Shown here piece by piece: positions 9,032 through 16,992 of a DNA stretch of 64,000 bases (position 1 is its first letter; each line of letters opens with the position of its first letter). The position numbers and the translations under genes are program-made. Origin of the DNA: Enterobacter chengduensis (GTDB taxonomy: Bacteria; Pseudomonadota; Gammaproteobacteria; Enterobacterales; Enterobacteriaceae). The notes under the pieces were generated by a model. That model did no database searches and had not been told where the DNA came from. It saw only the letters and a list, made by a program, of their open reading frames with translations. The stretch is from contig NZ_CP043318.1 in the NCBI RefSeq assembly GCF_001984825.2, forward strand, positions 2,728,001 to 2,792,000. The letters run 5' to 3'.

Positions 9032-9472
9032 TTATTTATTCCGACCGGCCATTCGGATCGCTTCCAGGCCGACGCGCTGTCCGAATGACAGCTCTAACGT
9101 ATTTCCATCGGGATCGGCAAAAAAGACATAGTAGCCGACGGGATCGCCTACATTCTCAGGCGCCTTCCTTAGCACACCTTCAGCGGTGGCCATCGCGGTT
9201 TTTCTGTCAATTTCTTCGCGGGTCGCGCAGGCAATACCCAGATGCCCGAAGCGACCCAGCGGCGTGTCGGTCACGGTATCGGCCTGTACCAGAACCAGTG
9301 CAAAAGGACGGGTATGGTCGCTAAGCCATGCTACTTTTCTTGCATCAGGGATGTCGGGTTCACGCAAATGAATGACCTCCATACCGGCATAGCGACGATA
9401 GAAGGCGATACTCTTTTCCAGGTCCCTGACCATAAACGCGACATGAGTGAAACCTACATCAATGTCTTTCAT
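9032..9472 (-). CDS. VOC-superfamily protein (glyoxalase/lactoylglutathione lyase type)
   Basis: A 146-aa single-domain protein with two beta-alpha-beta-beta-beta modules. Candidate metal ligands are His in THVAF (residue 9), His in GHLGIA and Glu in NTLELSF near residue 127, as in metal-binding VOC enzymes. The motif YYVFFADPDGN before the last ligand is characteristic. Reactions in this superfamily range from glyoxalase I to dioxygenases and resistance proteins, so the substrate is open. It ends 153 bases from the divergent end of the exported-protein gene and is probably transcribed alone. Confidence 0.75.
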   Translation of the reverse strand: MKDIDVGFTHVAFMVRDLEKSIAFYRRYAGMEVIHLREPDIPDARKVAWLSDHTRPFALVLVQADTVTDTPLGRFGHLGIACATREEIDRKTAMATAEGVLRKAPENVGDPVGYYVFFADPDGNTLELSFGQRVGLEAIRMAGRNK

Positions 9473-9544
9473 TTTAAGATGTTACTCCTTTATCAACGTG
9501 GTGCTGACATCTTAAAAGCTCAAGTTAACTTGATGTCAATACGC

Positions 9545-9949
9545 TCATAACGAAGAAACAGGAGAGAAATGGTAAACCGCCGCCATCACGGCGATGCTGA
9601 CGACAATGCTCAAGAAAAAGTAGGTTTTGAAAGGCTGCTTTTGCGTTTTATGGCGAAAGAGCTGTTGGCCCACAATGGCGCCAGGCCAACCTCCGGTCAC
9701 GCCAAATACCAGCAACGTCGCTTCCGGAACTCTTCTCATCCCCTTCCGCGCCGCCATTTTATCGGCACCATATATCACCACTGTCAGCACATTGATCAGC
9801 AGAAACCACACAACCACAGGATTTGATGATAAAAGGCTGCCGATTGCAGCGAATATCAGGAGTGAGTAACAAAAGCGATTGAGAGTCATTGAATGCGTCA
9901 CTGGATTGTTGAGCGGTTTGGAAGACGCATTATACGTTATCTTCGTCAT
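9545..9949 (-). CDS. DUF1294 membrane protein
   Basis: 134 aa with about four hydrophobic segments and the DUF1294 signature: YGADKMAARKGMRRVPE, then a GWPGAIVGQQLFRHKTQK stretch. Related proteins are often fused to a cold-shock domain; this one is not. Neither the ATG at 9949 nor the internal ATG at 9889 has a convincing ribosome site, so the first about 20 residues are uncertain. Function unknown. Confidence 0.7.
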   Translation of the reverse strand: MTKITYNASSKPLNNPVTHSMTLNRFCYSLLIFAAIGSLLSSNPVVVWFLLINVLTVVIYGADKMAARKGMRRVPEATLLVFGVTGGWPGAIVGQQLFRHKTQKQPFKTYFFLSIVVSIAVMAAVYHFSPVSSL

Positions 9950-9982
9950 GTTTCGGGAGAAACACTTATATCTGGATAAACC

Positions 9983-10633
9983 TCATTCCACCTTCACTTT
10001 AACTTTAGGCTTCGACAAAAGGACTTTGACCAGTTCCTTGAAAGCAAGAGGTCTGTAGAAGAAGAATCCCTGTAAAAACCGGATGTTATTACGGATGCGA
10101 TAATCAAGTTGCTCTTGCGTTTCAACACCTTCCGCCACAATGCTAATTGAGAGTTTTTTTGCTAATTCCAGTACCGAATCAAGGATCAGGGTTGAGTCCT
10201 CATTGGCGTTAACCCTGGCCACAAAACTTTAGTCTATTTTAATGTAATCAATATGCAGTTCTTGCAGATAGGAAAGACCGGAATATCCCGTGCCAAAATC
10301 ATCCAGCGCAATGGCAAATCCGTTGTTATGCAGTTCATTCAGCGCCCTGACGAGATGTTCATCGACGTGGAGCGGTTCGCGCTCGGTTACCTCAATGACA
10401 AGGTTAAGGTTCTGTTGAATAAAACTGTGTTTGTAGTGGAGACACTCTTCCACAAAGGTGGACGCTACGATGTGAGAAGCGCTGAAGTTAATCCCTACAT
10501 GAAACCCTTCTGGCAGCAATGTAGAAATAGCGTTCATTTGTTTTGCAACCTGTTTCATTAGGCTCTGAGTCAGAGGAATAATTAACCCTGACTGCGGATG
10601 CTTCCATCTGGCCAGAACTTCCACACCTCGCAC
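9983..10633 (-). pseudogene. Decayed EAL-domain (c-di-GMP phosphodiesterase) gene
   Basis: Two adjacent same-frame pieces together make an EAL domain: the first carries VEVLARW, EVTE, DDFGTGYSGL and YIKID; the second carries SFVARV and the AEGVET motif. They are separated only by one TAA (10229-10231) where the family has IKID-Q/K-SFV, so a single substitution explains the stop. Two further defects are visible: the region between HPQSGLI and IPLTQSL is short by about 16 residues, and the N-terminal sensor part is missing, with only a few in-frame residues left upstream. It is therefore a remnant, not a working phosphodiesterase. Confidence 0.85.
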
Positions 10634-10696
10634 TTTGCAGGAACTAATGCAAATGAAATGAGTCGAATGAAGACACTTATCAGGAAAGATTATTTT

Positions 10697-10804
10697 ATGA
10701 CATCTTATATTATAGTAACCACTGTTGCCGCTGTTATGGGGTTGATAACCTTGAGTCTAATCAAAGTTTGGATAAGCACCTCGAACAACCCTGACAATCT
10801 GTGA
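10697..10804 (+). CDS. ynaM: YnaM-like membrane micro-protein, 35 aa
   Basis: The frame starts at an ATG 8 bases after AGGAAAG. It has one transmembrane segment (about residues 4-24) and ends in SNNPDNL. As I recall the E. coli YnaM sequence, it shares the LIK...SNNPD tail and lies in the same part of the map (between ttcA and ompN), which is why I use the name; this is memory, not a search. Function unknown. Confidence 0.5.
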   Translation: MTSYIIVTTVAAVMGLITLSLIKVWISTSNNPDNL

Positions 10805-10820
10805 CTTCATCGCAAGGCAC

Positions 10821-11126
10821 TTACGCTTCTGGTAAATCCAGGATAACCAGCGTGCCAAAACTGCCTGTTTCTACAGTATGGGGAGTGCCAGCTTTGGCTA
10901 CATAAAGCTGTCCAGCCGTTACAGAGATTTTTTTACCCTTCACGCTCAGCTCCAGACGTCCATCAATGACCAGTAACCCCTCGTCATACTCATGTACCTC
11001 TTCAATCACTGAGCGCTCATCCATTCGTAAAACCTTGAGATTCGTTGTTCCAATGCGGCCTAATACACGAGAGCGCCATGTCTCTGGTAATGCAAGTGCT
11101 TCGGTTTTGAGGTCATAAAGCGACAT
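10821..11126 (-). CDS. Cupin-domain protein
   Basis: 101 aa making one small beta-barrel cupin. The two conserved motifs are present: HEYDEGLLVIDGRLEL (motif 1, with His and Glu) and AGTPHTVE (motif 2, with His). Small stand-alone cupins of this kind often bind a metal, but their ligands vary. It ends 17 bases beyond the stop of the ynaM-like gene, which runs toward it from the other strand. Function not assigned. Confidence 0.7.
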   Translation of the reverse strand: MSLYDLKTEALALPETWRSRVLGRIGTTNLKVLRMDERSVIEEVHEYDEGLLVIDGRLELSVKGKKISVTAGQLYVAKAGTPHTVETGSFGTLVILDLPEA

Positions 11127-11370
11127 AACGTCATTCCTTTTGATGTTCTTTTCACGCTCTTATGCCATATAAGCTCCCTGCCGTCATATAACAAATATGG
11201 AAAACCAGTACGAGTAAGATGCTATAGGTCTTGAAACCACAGCGCAGGCTGACAGCGAGTTGCAACGTCAGATATAACCCCGCTGCAAAACGTGCTGGTA
11301 TTCGCCGCCGGAATCCGTACCATACGCGGCATACAATATTTGCCCCTGCTGGCTCCGAAGGTAGTACTAA

Positions 11371-12306
11371 ATGCAAGAGAATCAAGAAATTAACAAAAAA
11401 GAGCAATACAACCTGAACAAACTGCAAAAGCGACTGCGCCGTAACGTGGGCGAAGCCATTGCAGACTTCAACATGATTGAAGAAGGCGATCGCATCATGG
11501 TTTGCCTGTCAGGGGGTAAAGACAGCTACACCATGCTGGAGATCCTGCGCAATCTTCAACAAAGCGCGCCGGTGAAATTTTCCCTGGTGGCGGTCAACCT
11601 TGACCAGAAACAGCCTGGCTTCCCGGAGCACATTCTGCCGGAGTACCTCGAGAAGCTGGGCGTTGAGTACAAAATCGTCGAAGAAAATACCTACGGCATT
11701 GTAAAAGAGAAAATCCCGGAAGGGAAAACCACCTGTTCACTCTGCTCTCGTCTGCGCCGCGGCATTCTGTATCGTACCGCGACGGAGCTGGGCGCAACCA
11801 AAATTGCGCTGGGCCATCACCGCGACGATATCCTGCAAACGCTGTTCCTGAATATGTTCTACGGCGGCAAGATGAAAGGCATGCCGCCCAAGCTGATGAG
11901 CGATGACGGTAAACACATCGTGATCCGCCCGCTTGCCTACTGCCGTGAAAAAGACATTGAGCGTTTTTCGCAGGCGAAAGGGTTCCCGATCATTCCATGC
12001 AACCTGTGCGGCTCTCAGCCGAACCTGCAGCGTCAGGTGATTGGCGACATGCTGCGCGACTGGGACAAGCGTTATCCGGGCCGCATTGAAACCATGTTCA
12101 GCGCGATGCAGAACGTCGTCCCTTCCCATCTCGCGGACGTGGAGCTGTTCGACTTTAAAGGCATCAACCATGACTCAGAAGTGGTGAACGGCGGCGATCT
12201 GGCGTTTGACCGGGAAGAGATCCCGATGCAGCCAGCTGGCTGGCAGCCTGAAGAGGATGACAATCAGCTGGACGAGCTGCGTCTGAACGTGCTGGAAGTG
12301 AAATAA
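11371..12306 (+). CDS. ttcA: TtcA, tRNA 2-thiocytidine-32 synthetase
   Basis: A 311-aa cytosolic enzyme that thiolates cytidine 32 of certain tRNAs using an Fe-S cluster. Visible motifs are the PP-loop SGGKDS (about residues 46-51), CSLC near 122 and CNLCG near 210; these cysteines hold the cluster. The length equals E. coli TtcA. Position next to dbpA is conserved. The 240 bases upstream hold its promoter region and nothing else I can support. Confidence 0.95.
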   Translation: MQENQEINKKEQYNLNKLQKRLRRNVGEAIADFNMIEEGDRIMVCLSGGKDSYTMLEILRNLQQSAPVKFSLVAVNLDQKQPGFPEHILPEYLEKLGVEYKIVEENTYGIVKEKIPEGKTTCSLCSRLRRGILYRTATELGATKIALGHHRDDILQTLFLNMFYGGKMKGMPPKLMSDDGKHIVIRPLAYCREKDIERFSQAKGFPIIPCNLCGSQPNLQRQVIGDMLRDWDKRYPGRIETMFSAMQNVVPSHLADVELFDFKGINHDSEVVNGGDLAFDREEIPMQPAGWQPEEDDNQLDELRLNVLEVK

Positions 12307-12313
12307 GCAATTA

Positions 12314-12343
12314 GCGTCTCAGACACAACGTCTGAGACGCTTT
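12314..12343 (+). terminator. Terminator of ttcA
   Basis: A perfect 10-bp stem (GCGTCTCAGA with its complement) and a 7-base loop, followed by only three T residues. It lies between the convergent ttcA and dbpA genes and could serve both directions weakly. Confidence 0.7.
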
Positions 12344-12348
12344 AGGCC

Positions 12349-13722
12349 TTATTTCAGCAGACGTACGCGACAGGTTTTACCCTTAATTTTCCCGTTTTGC
12401 AGCTGCTTCCATGCCTTGTGGGCAACCGCCTGGCGAACGGCCACATAAACATGCGCGGGATGGACCGCAATCTTACCGATATCCGCCCCGTCCAGACCGA
12501 CGTCTCCGGTTAATGCTCCTAACACATCGCCCGGACGCATCTTGGCTTTTTTGCCGCCATCAATACACAGCGTCGCCATTTCGGCCTCCAGCGGCACAAG
12601 CTTCACGCTGCCCGGCGCACTCTGCCAGTTCAGCTTAATCTGCAGCATCTCGGAGAGAATATTGGCGCGCTGCGCCTCTTCCGGTGCACAGAAGCTGATA
12701 GCCAGACCGCTGTTGCCTGCACGCGCGGTACGCCCAATACGGTGCACATGTACCTCCGGATCCCACGCCAGCTCATAGTTCACCACCAGCTCGAGGGACT
12801 TGATATCCAGACCGCGCGCAGCGACGTCGGTGGCGACCAGAACGCGGGCGCTGCCGTTCGCGAAACGGACCAGGGTCTGGTCGCGATCGCGCTGTTCCAG
12901 ATCCCCATGCAGCGACAATGCGCTCTGCCCGGCGGCATTCAGGGCATCACAGACCGCCTGGCAGTCTTTTTTTGTATTACAGAACACCACGCAGGAGGCA
13001 GGTTGATGCTGGCTCAGCAGTTTCTGCAGAAGCGAAATTTTCCCCTGCTGTGAGGTTTCGAAGAACTGCTGTTCGATGGCGGGCAGCGCATCAACGCTGT
13101 CGATTTCAATGGTGAGCGGATTTTTTTGCACGCGCCCGCTGATGGCGGCGATAGCCTCCGGCCAGGTGGCAGAAAACAGCAGCGTCTGGCGATCTGCCGG
13201 GGCGAAGCGGATCACCTCGTCAATCGCGTCGCTGAAGCCCATATCCAGCATCCGATCGGCCTCATCCATCACCAGCGTTTGTAGCGCATCCAGCGAGACG
13301 GTGCCTTTTTGCAGGTGATCCAGCAGGCGACCCGGCGTGGCGACAATGATGTGCGGCGCATGCTGGAGTGAATCACGCTGCGCGCCGAACGGCTGTCCGC
13401 CACAGAGGGTCAAAATCTTGGTGTTGGGCAGGAAACGCGCCAGACGACGCAGTTCACCCGCCACCTGGTCTGCCAGCTCGCGGGTCGGGCACAGCACCAG
13501 AGACTGGGTCTGAAAAAGCGCCGCATCGATGTGCTGCAGCAGGCCAAGGCCGAATGCCGCAGTCTTCCCGCTGCCCGTTTTCGCCTGTACGCGCACGTCG
13601 CGGCCCTCAAGGATGGCGGGCAGCGCGGCCGCCTGAACAGGCGTCATCGTGAGGTATCCCAACTCGTTGAGGTTATCGAGTTGGGCGGCAGGCAAAACAT
13701 TCAGGGTAGAAAAAGCGGTCAC
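12349..13722 (-). CDS. dbpA: DbpA, DEAD-box RNA helicase for 23S rRNA
   Basis: 457 aa. Motifs in order: Q motif near 26-30, Walker A AKTGSGKT at 47-54, PTRELA near 79-84, DEAD at 153-156, SAT near 180, HRIGRTARAG in the second RecA domain, and the C-terminal RNA-binding domain (about the last 75 residues) that recognises hairpin 92 of 23S rRNA. It acts in late 50S subunit assembly. Length and order match E. coli DbpA. It converges on ttcA. Confidence 0.95.
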   Translation of the reverse strand: MTAFSTLNVLPAAQLDNLNELGYLTMTPVQAAALPAILEGRDVRVQAKTGSGKTAAFGLGLLQHIDAALFQTQSLVLCPTRELADQVAGELRRLARFLPNTKILTLCGGQPFGAQRDSLQHAPHIIVATPGRLLDHLQKGTVSLDALQTLVMDEADRMLDMGFSDAIDEVIRFAPADRQTLLFSATWPEAIAAISGRVQKNPLTIEIDSVDALPAIEQQFFETSQQGKISLLQKLLSQHQPASCVVFCNTKKDCQAVCDALNAAGQSALSLHGDLEQRDRDQTLVRFANGSARVLVATDVAARGLDIKSLELVVNYELAWDPEVHVHRIGRTARAGNSGLAISFCAPEEAQRANILSEMLQIKLNWQSAPGSVKLVPLEAEMATLCIDGGKKAKMRPGDVLGALTGDVGLDGADIGKIAVHPAHVYVAVRQAVAHKAWKQLQNGKIKGKTCRVRLLK

Positions 13723-13749
13723 AATAGTCTCTCGTGGTGATCTTTGCAG

Positions 13750-13932
13750 TCAGATGGCGCGTATCCTCGCAGATCTCACGGTTCGATGCGACAATTTAAT
13801 CGGTTCTTCATCGGGCGGCGGGTCGGGCATCGGCTGCGGACGCGGGATGGGGTCAGGCATTGGCACCGGGTCGGTGGGGATCGGATCGGATTGACGAGAT
13901 TGTTGCAGTAGCAGAGCGTTCAGGTTGCTCAT
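13750..13932 (-). CDS. Proline-rich micro-protein, 60 aa
   Basis: The ATG at 13932 has a very strong ribosome site (GGAGGG, 4 bases away), which argues for real translation. The middle of the protein (about residues 17-43) is a proline/aspartate-rich run with repeated P-x-P-x-P-D units; the tail is basic. It has no membrane segment or signal peptide. The gene lies between the fnrS terminator and dbpA, 27 bases before the dbpA start, and may share a transcript with dbpA. The family is not identified with certainty and the function is unknown. Confidence 0.6.
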   Translation of the reverse strand: MSNLNALLLQQSRQSDPIPTDPVPMPDPIPRPQPMPDPPPDEEPIKLSHRTVRSARIRAI

Positions 13933-13990
13933 GACTCCCTCCAGAATTTGCTGTCGTCCTTTTTAGGGTAGACGCTGAGAATCAGGAGGC

Positions 13991-14112
13991 AAAAAAAAGC
14001 CGACTGTTAAAGTCGGCGTCGTACGAATCAATTGTGCTATGCAGTAATTCAAAAAAAGGAAGTAAGACAATATGGAGCGCAACGCCCATCGCTTGACGTT
14101 GCATTCACCTGC
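13991..14112 (-). ncRNA. fnrS: FnrS, anaerobically induced Hfq-binding small RNA
   Basis: The minus strand begins GCAGGTGAATGCAACG and ends 122 nt later in a GCCGAC/GTCGGC hairpin followed by eight T residues. Apart from a few bases in the terminal loop, it agrees with E. coli FnrS as I remember it, and it lies in the same place, between zntB and dbpA. In E. coli, FnrS is activated by FNR when oxygen is absent and represses mRNAs of aerobic metabolism such as sodB and maeA. An FNR box is centred about 42 bases upstream. Confidence 0.93.
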
Positions 14113-14147
14113 GGGAGTAATATTGCACCTTACGGGGATGATGTTTA

Positions 14148-14161
14148 TTGACTTCGCTCAA
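14148..14161 (-). promoter_or_regulatory. FNR box of the fnrS promoter
   Basis: On the minus strand the site reads TTGAG-CGAA-GTCAA, against the consensus TTGAT-N4-ATCAA. Its centre is about 42 bases before the predicted fnrS start, the class II activator position. An extended -10-like TGCAATATT follows at about -12. This stretch also contains the end of the zntB-fnrS spacer (14113-14207). Confidence 0.8.
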
Positions 14162-14207
14162 TTAAAAGCGCGTTTCGAACCCGGTAAAAGCGGAAAAAAG
14201 CGTAAAT

Positions 14208-15191
14208 TTACAGCCATTTACTACGATGCAACCACCATGCAACACCGCCAATCAAAACAACTAACATCACGCAAAACGCGGTAAAGCCGTAGTGATAAGC
14301 GCCCCCCGGAATGCCGCCAAGGTTGACGCCAAACAGCCCGGTAAGAAAGGTGCTGGGTAAAAACACCATCGCCATCAGGGACATCGTATAGGTTCTTCTC
14401 GCCAGCGACTCCTGCATCACCTGCGCGATTTCGTCCGCCATCACCGCCGTTCTCGCAATACAGGAATCAATTTCATCCAGGCCGCGGCCCAGCCTGTCGG
14501 CAATATCCTGCATTCTGCGGCGCTGATCGTCATTCATCCAGGCGAGCCTTTCGCTGGCAAGGCGCGCATAAACGTCGCGCTGCGGCGTCATATAGCGGCG
14601 CATTACAATCAGCTGCTTACGCAACAAGGCCAGAAAACCGCGCGGCGGGATCTGCTGATCGAGGAGGTTATCCTCCAGGTCGATGATTTTGTCGTGCAGT
14701 TCTTCAATAAACTCGCTCGCATGATCCGTAAGGGCGTCACAGACGTCTACCAGCCAGCTGCCGCAGTCGACCGGCCCAGTGCCCTCTTTCAAATCGTTGA
14801 CGATATCATCAAGCGCGAGGACTTTTCGCTGCCGGGTGGACACAATCAGCCCATCGTCCATATAGACGCGCATCGCAACCAGCTGATCCGGGCGTTCATC
14901 CGTGCTGCCGTTAATGCAGCGCAGGGTGATCAGCGTACCGTCGCCCATTCGGCTCACACGCGGCCGCAGGCTTTCACCCGCCAGCGCATCGCGCACGTTA
15001 TTCGGCAAAAGAGGAGTCGAAGCCAGCCAGTCGGCGCTGTCAGGGTGGGTGTAGTTCAGATGTAGCCAGCAGGGATGCGCACTGTCGATCGCATCGTCAT
15101 CTTCCAGCGGCCGGGCACCGCCGCGACCATCCAGCACCCACGCAAAAACTGCGTCAGGAACGTTAAGTTCAGATCCTTTAATGCTTTCCAC
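14208..15191 (-). CDS. zntB: ZntB, zinc transporter of the CorA family
   Basis: 327 aa. A long cytoplasmic N-terminal funnel domain with coiled-coil helices is followed by two C-terminal transmembrane helices (about 268-288 and 300-320). The loop between them carries the ZntB variant GVN of the CorA GMN selectivity motif ([11 protein letters not shown]). It forms a pentameric inner-membrane channel or carrier for Zn2+. Length and neighbours (fnrS, dbpA) are as in E. coli. Confidence 0.93.
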   Translation of the reverse strand: MESIKGSELNVPDAVFAWVLDGRGGARPLEDDDAIDSAHPCWLHLNYTHPDSADWLASTPLLPNNVRDALAGESLRPRVSRMGDGTLITLRCINGSTDERPDQLVAMRVYMDDGLIVSTRQRKVLALDDIVNDLKEGTGPVDCGSWLVDVCDALTDHASEFIEELHDKIIDLEDNLLDQQIPPRGFLALLRKQLIVMRRYMTPQRDVYARLASERLAWMNDDQRRRMQDIADRLGRGLDEIDSCIARTAVMADEIAQVMQESLARRTYTMSLMAMVFLPSTFLTGLFGVNLGGIPGGAYHYGFTAFCVMLVVLIGGVAWWLHRSKWL

Positions 15192-15308
15192 AGCGCCTCC
15201 ACCTTTAGAGCTCTTTCGGTGTCAGTCTAGCCTCCATCAGGGGTTAAGCAACAACTATGTATGCCATCGCGCTGAAATTGCTTAAGAAATGTACATACTG
15301 CGAGATTC

Positions 15309-15377
15309 GCCCGGCGGTGCTGCGCTTGCACGGGCCTACGGATGTTAGAAGGCCGGGCCAGCGCAGCGCCGCCCGGC
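15309..15377. repeat. Pair of REP-type palindromes (BIME)
   Basis: Two GC-rich imperfect palindromes, 15309-15339 and 15351-15377, each built on GCCCGGC/GGCCGGG arms with a GCGCTGCGC-like centre, in opposite orientation and 11 bases apart. This is the usual enterobacterial BIME layout. It lies between the starts of zntB and the end of the chemoreceptor gene; nothing else is seen in 15192-15394. Confidence 0.7.
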
Positions 15378-15394
15378 ATGAAATTGCGGTTGTA

Positions 15395-16537
15395 TCAGAG
15401 AGAGTGCTCTGGCCGCTGAAGGAAGGATGGCGAGCCGGTTGAAGAAGAAGAAGGAGAACCTGTATCGAGCCTGAAATTACGCGTCCTTGCCTGCAGCTCA
15501 ATTACCTGATTGCGCAGTACATCAGAGGAGCCGTTGAGTTCTTCCGCCATCGCCACGTTACTTTGCGTGACCCGTTCCAGCTCCGAAAGCGCCAGCGTGA
15601 TCTGGGAAATGCCCTTCTCCTGCTCGGACGTCGAGGCGGAAATGTCGTCCATCAACCGGCTGACGTTCACCGAACCGGTCACGATTTCGTGCATATTTTT
15701 CTCTGCCTGCGACACCACGCTGGCTCCCTGCGTGACGTTACTGCTGGTAACGTCAATCAGCGTTTTGATATTTTTCGCGGCCTCAGCGCTGCGGTGCGCC
15801 AGGTTTCTGACCTCTTCCGCAACGACGGAAAACCCCTTTCCATGATCGCCCGCCCGTGCCGCCTCAACGGCCGCGTTGAGCGCCAGGATATTCGTCTGGA
15901 ACGCAATGCCGTCAATCAGCGAAATGATCTCCGTCATCTGCTGGGCGCATTCGGTAATGGACTGCATATTGCTGGCGACCTGCCCCATGAGCTCGCCGCC
16001 CTTGCGCGCCTGTAACGTTGCCACGTTTGCCTGCTCGCTCGCCAGGCGGGTGTTATCAGCATTGTTTTTGGTGCTCGCGGCCATCTGCTCCATGCTGGCT
16101 GCAGTTTGCACTAAAGACGCAGACTGCTGCTCGGTTTTCACCGAGAGCTGAGCGCTTCGCGCCGAGAGTTGATCCGACAAGGTCATGGCGGTCTGCGATG
16201 ACGCCCTGATCTCGCGCACCAGCGTCGCAATGTTGCCGGAAAGACTGTTGATCCCGGGGATAAGCCGGCCCGCACAGTTATTGCCAAATTCGGGGATAGA
16301 GACGCCCAGGTTCCCTGCCGTCACCTCTTCAATACTTTTCTTCACCGTATTGATCGGCGTGACAAGATACTTCGTCATATAGACCCAGAGCAAAAATAGC
16401 GCAACGAAGTTGATGGCATTAAGCGAAATAACGAGAGACGGATTGCTGGAAAATAAAACAACGACACCTGCATTAACTAAAAATAGCGATACGAGGAACC
16501 CAATAATAGAGGTCCTGATGCTCATATTTTTTAGCAT
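15395..16537 (-). CDS. Methyl-accepting chemotaxis protein without a periplasmic ligand domain
   Basis: 380 aa from the ATG at 16537; a GTG at 16549 would add four residues. Two transmembrane helices (about 9-30 and 36-58) are joined by a loop of only some 6-8 residues, so there is no periplasmic sensor domain. A HAMP linker follows, then the signalling coiled coil with the conserved hairpin tip IDGIAFQTNILALN near residue 206, which contacts CheA and CheW. The C-terminus lacks an NWETF-type CheR tether. It may sense the membrane or a cytoplasmic state, or act through other receptors. The gene stands alone and diverges from the MHYT gene. Confidence 0.85.
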   Translation of the reverse strand: MLKNMSIRTSIIGFLVSLFLVNAGVVVLFSSNPSLVISLNAINFVALFLLWVYMTKYLVTPINTVKKSIEEVTAGNLGVSIPEFGNNCAGRLIPGINSLSGNIATLVREIRASSQTAMTLSDQLSARSAQLSVKTEQQSASLVQTAASMEQMAASTKNNADNTRLASEQANVATLQARKGGELMGQVASNMQSITECAQQMTEIISLIDGIAFQTNILALNAAVEAARAGDHGKGFSVVAEEVRNLAHRSAEAAKNIKTLIDVTSSNVTQGASVVSQAEKNMHEIVTGSVNVSRLMDDISASTSEQEKGISQITLALSELERVTQSNVAMAEELNGSSDVLRNQVIELQARTRNFRLDTGSPSSSSTGSPSFLQRPEHSL

Positions 16538-16549
16538 GATAATACCCAC

Positions 16550-16992
16550 GTTTTATATTTTGGTCGGCACTAAGACTTATAGCATTGGCCCCGAAGTTTT
16601 TCATCGCAAACGGCGCTTGTTTTTTGTTTCGCCGTTAGCATCCTGAGATTTACCTTAAGTCAGATAAAAAAAGCGTATTAGTGAAAATGTTCTGCTCAGC
16701 GTGCTGTGATACTGGTCTCCAGCCGTGGTAAGCGATAGTATCGCCCGCGGTGAGACGATGCGTTCGTCCTCCTGTTTAAGGAGCTTTGCTACTATTATTC
16801 TCTTTTGTTTAGCAACGCTTAATAAATTAACAAGAGAATATATTTTATATTCTTATTAAGTTTTGAGTATTAATATGACTGGTCATTTTTCACGATAAAT
16901 AACTAATATAGTTTGAATGCGCATGTTCGTTGCCCGATAAAGATGTACCCGGCAGGCGAAATCGGTAACCCTCTCAGGCGTGGGATTGCATA
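16550..16992. other. Long divergent intergenic region
   Basis: About 440 bases between the chemoreceptor and the MHYT gene with no supported gene. It contains a 7-bp inverted repeat (AACGGCG ... CGCCGTT) near 16610-16640 and an AT-rich tract at 16800-16910 that should hold the promoters. I found no convincing flagellar sigma-28 promoter. Confidence 0.5.

Noticed and set aside
11152..11427. Minus-strand frame of 91 aa with hydrophobic stretches overlapping the ttcA start
   Set aside because: Its start lies inside ttcA, it has no ribosome site, and it covers the ttcA promoter region. The hydrophobicity is probably incidental.
14072..14284. Plus-strand 70-aa frame with a possible ribosome site
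   Set aside because: It is antisense to fnrS and the zntB end; the conservation of these bases is explained by the small RNA and its FNR box.
16900..16960. Possible flagellar sigma-28 promoter before the MHYT gene (CCCGATAA-like -10)
   Set aside because: The only candidate -35 (TATAGTTT) is about 18 bases away instead of 11.
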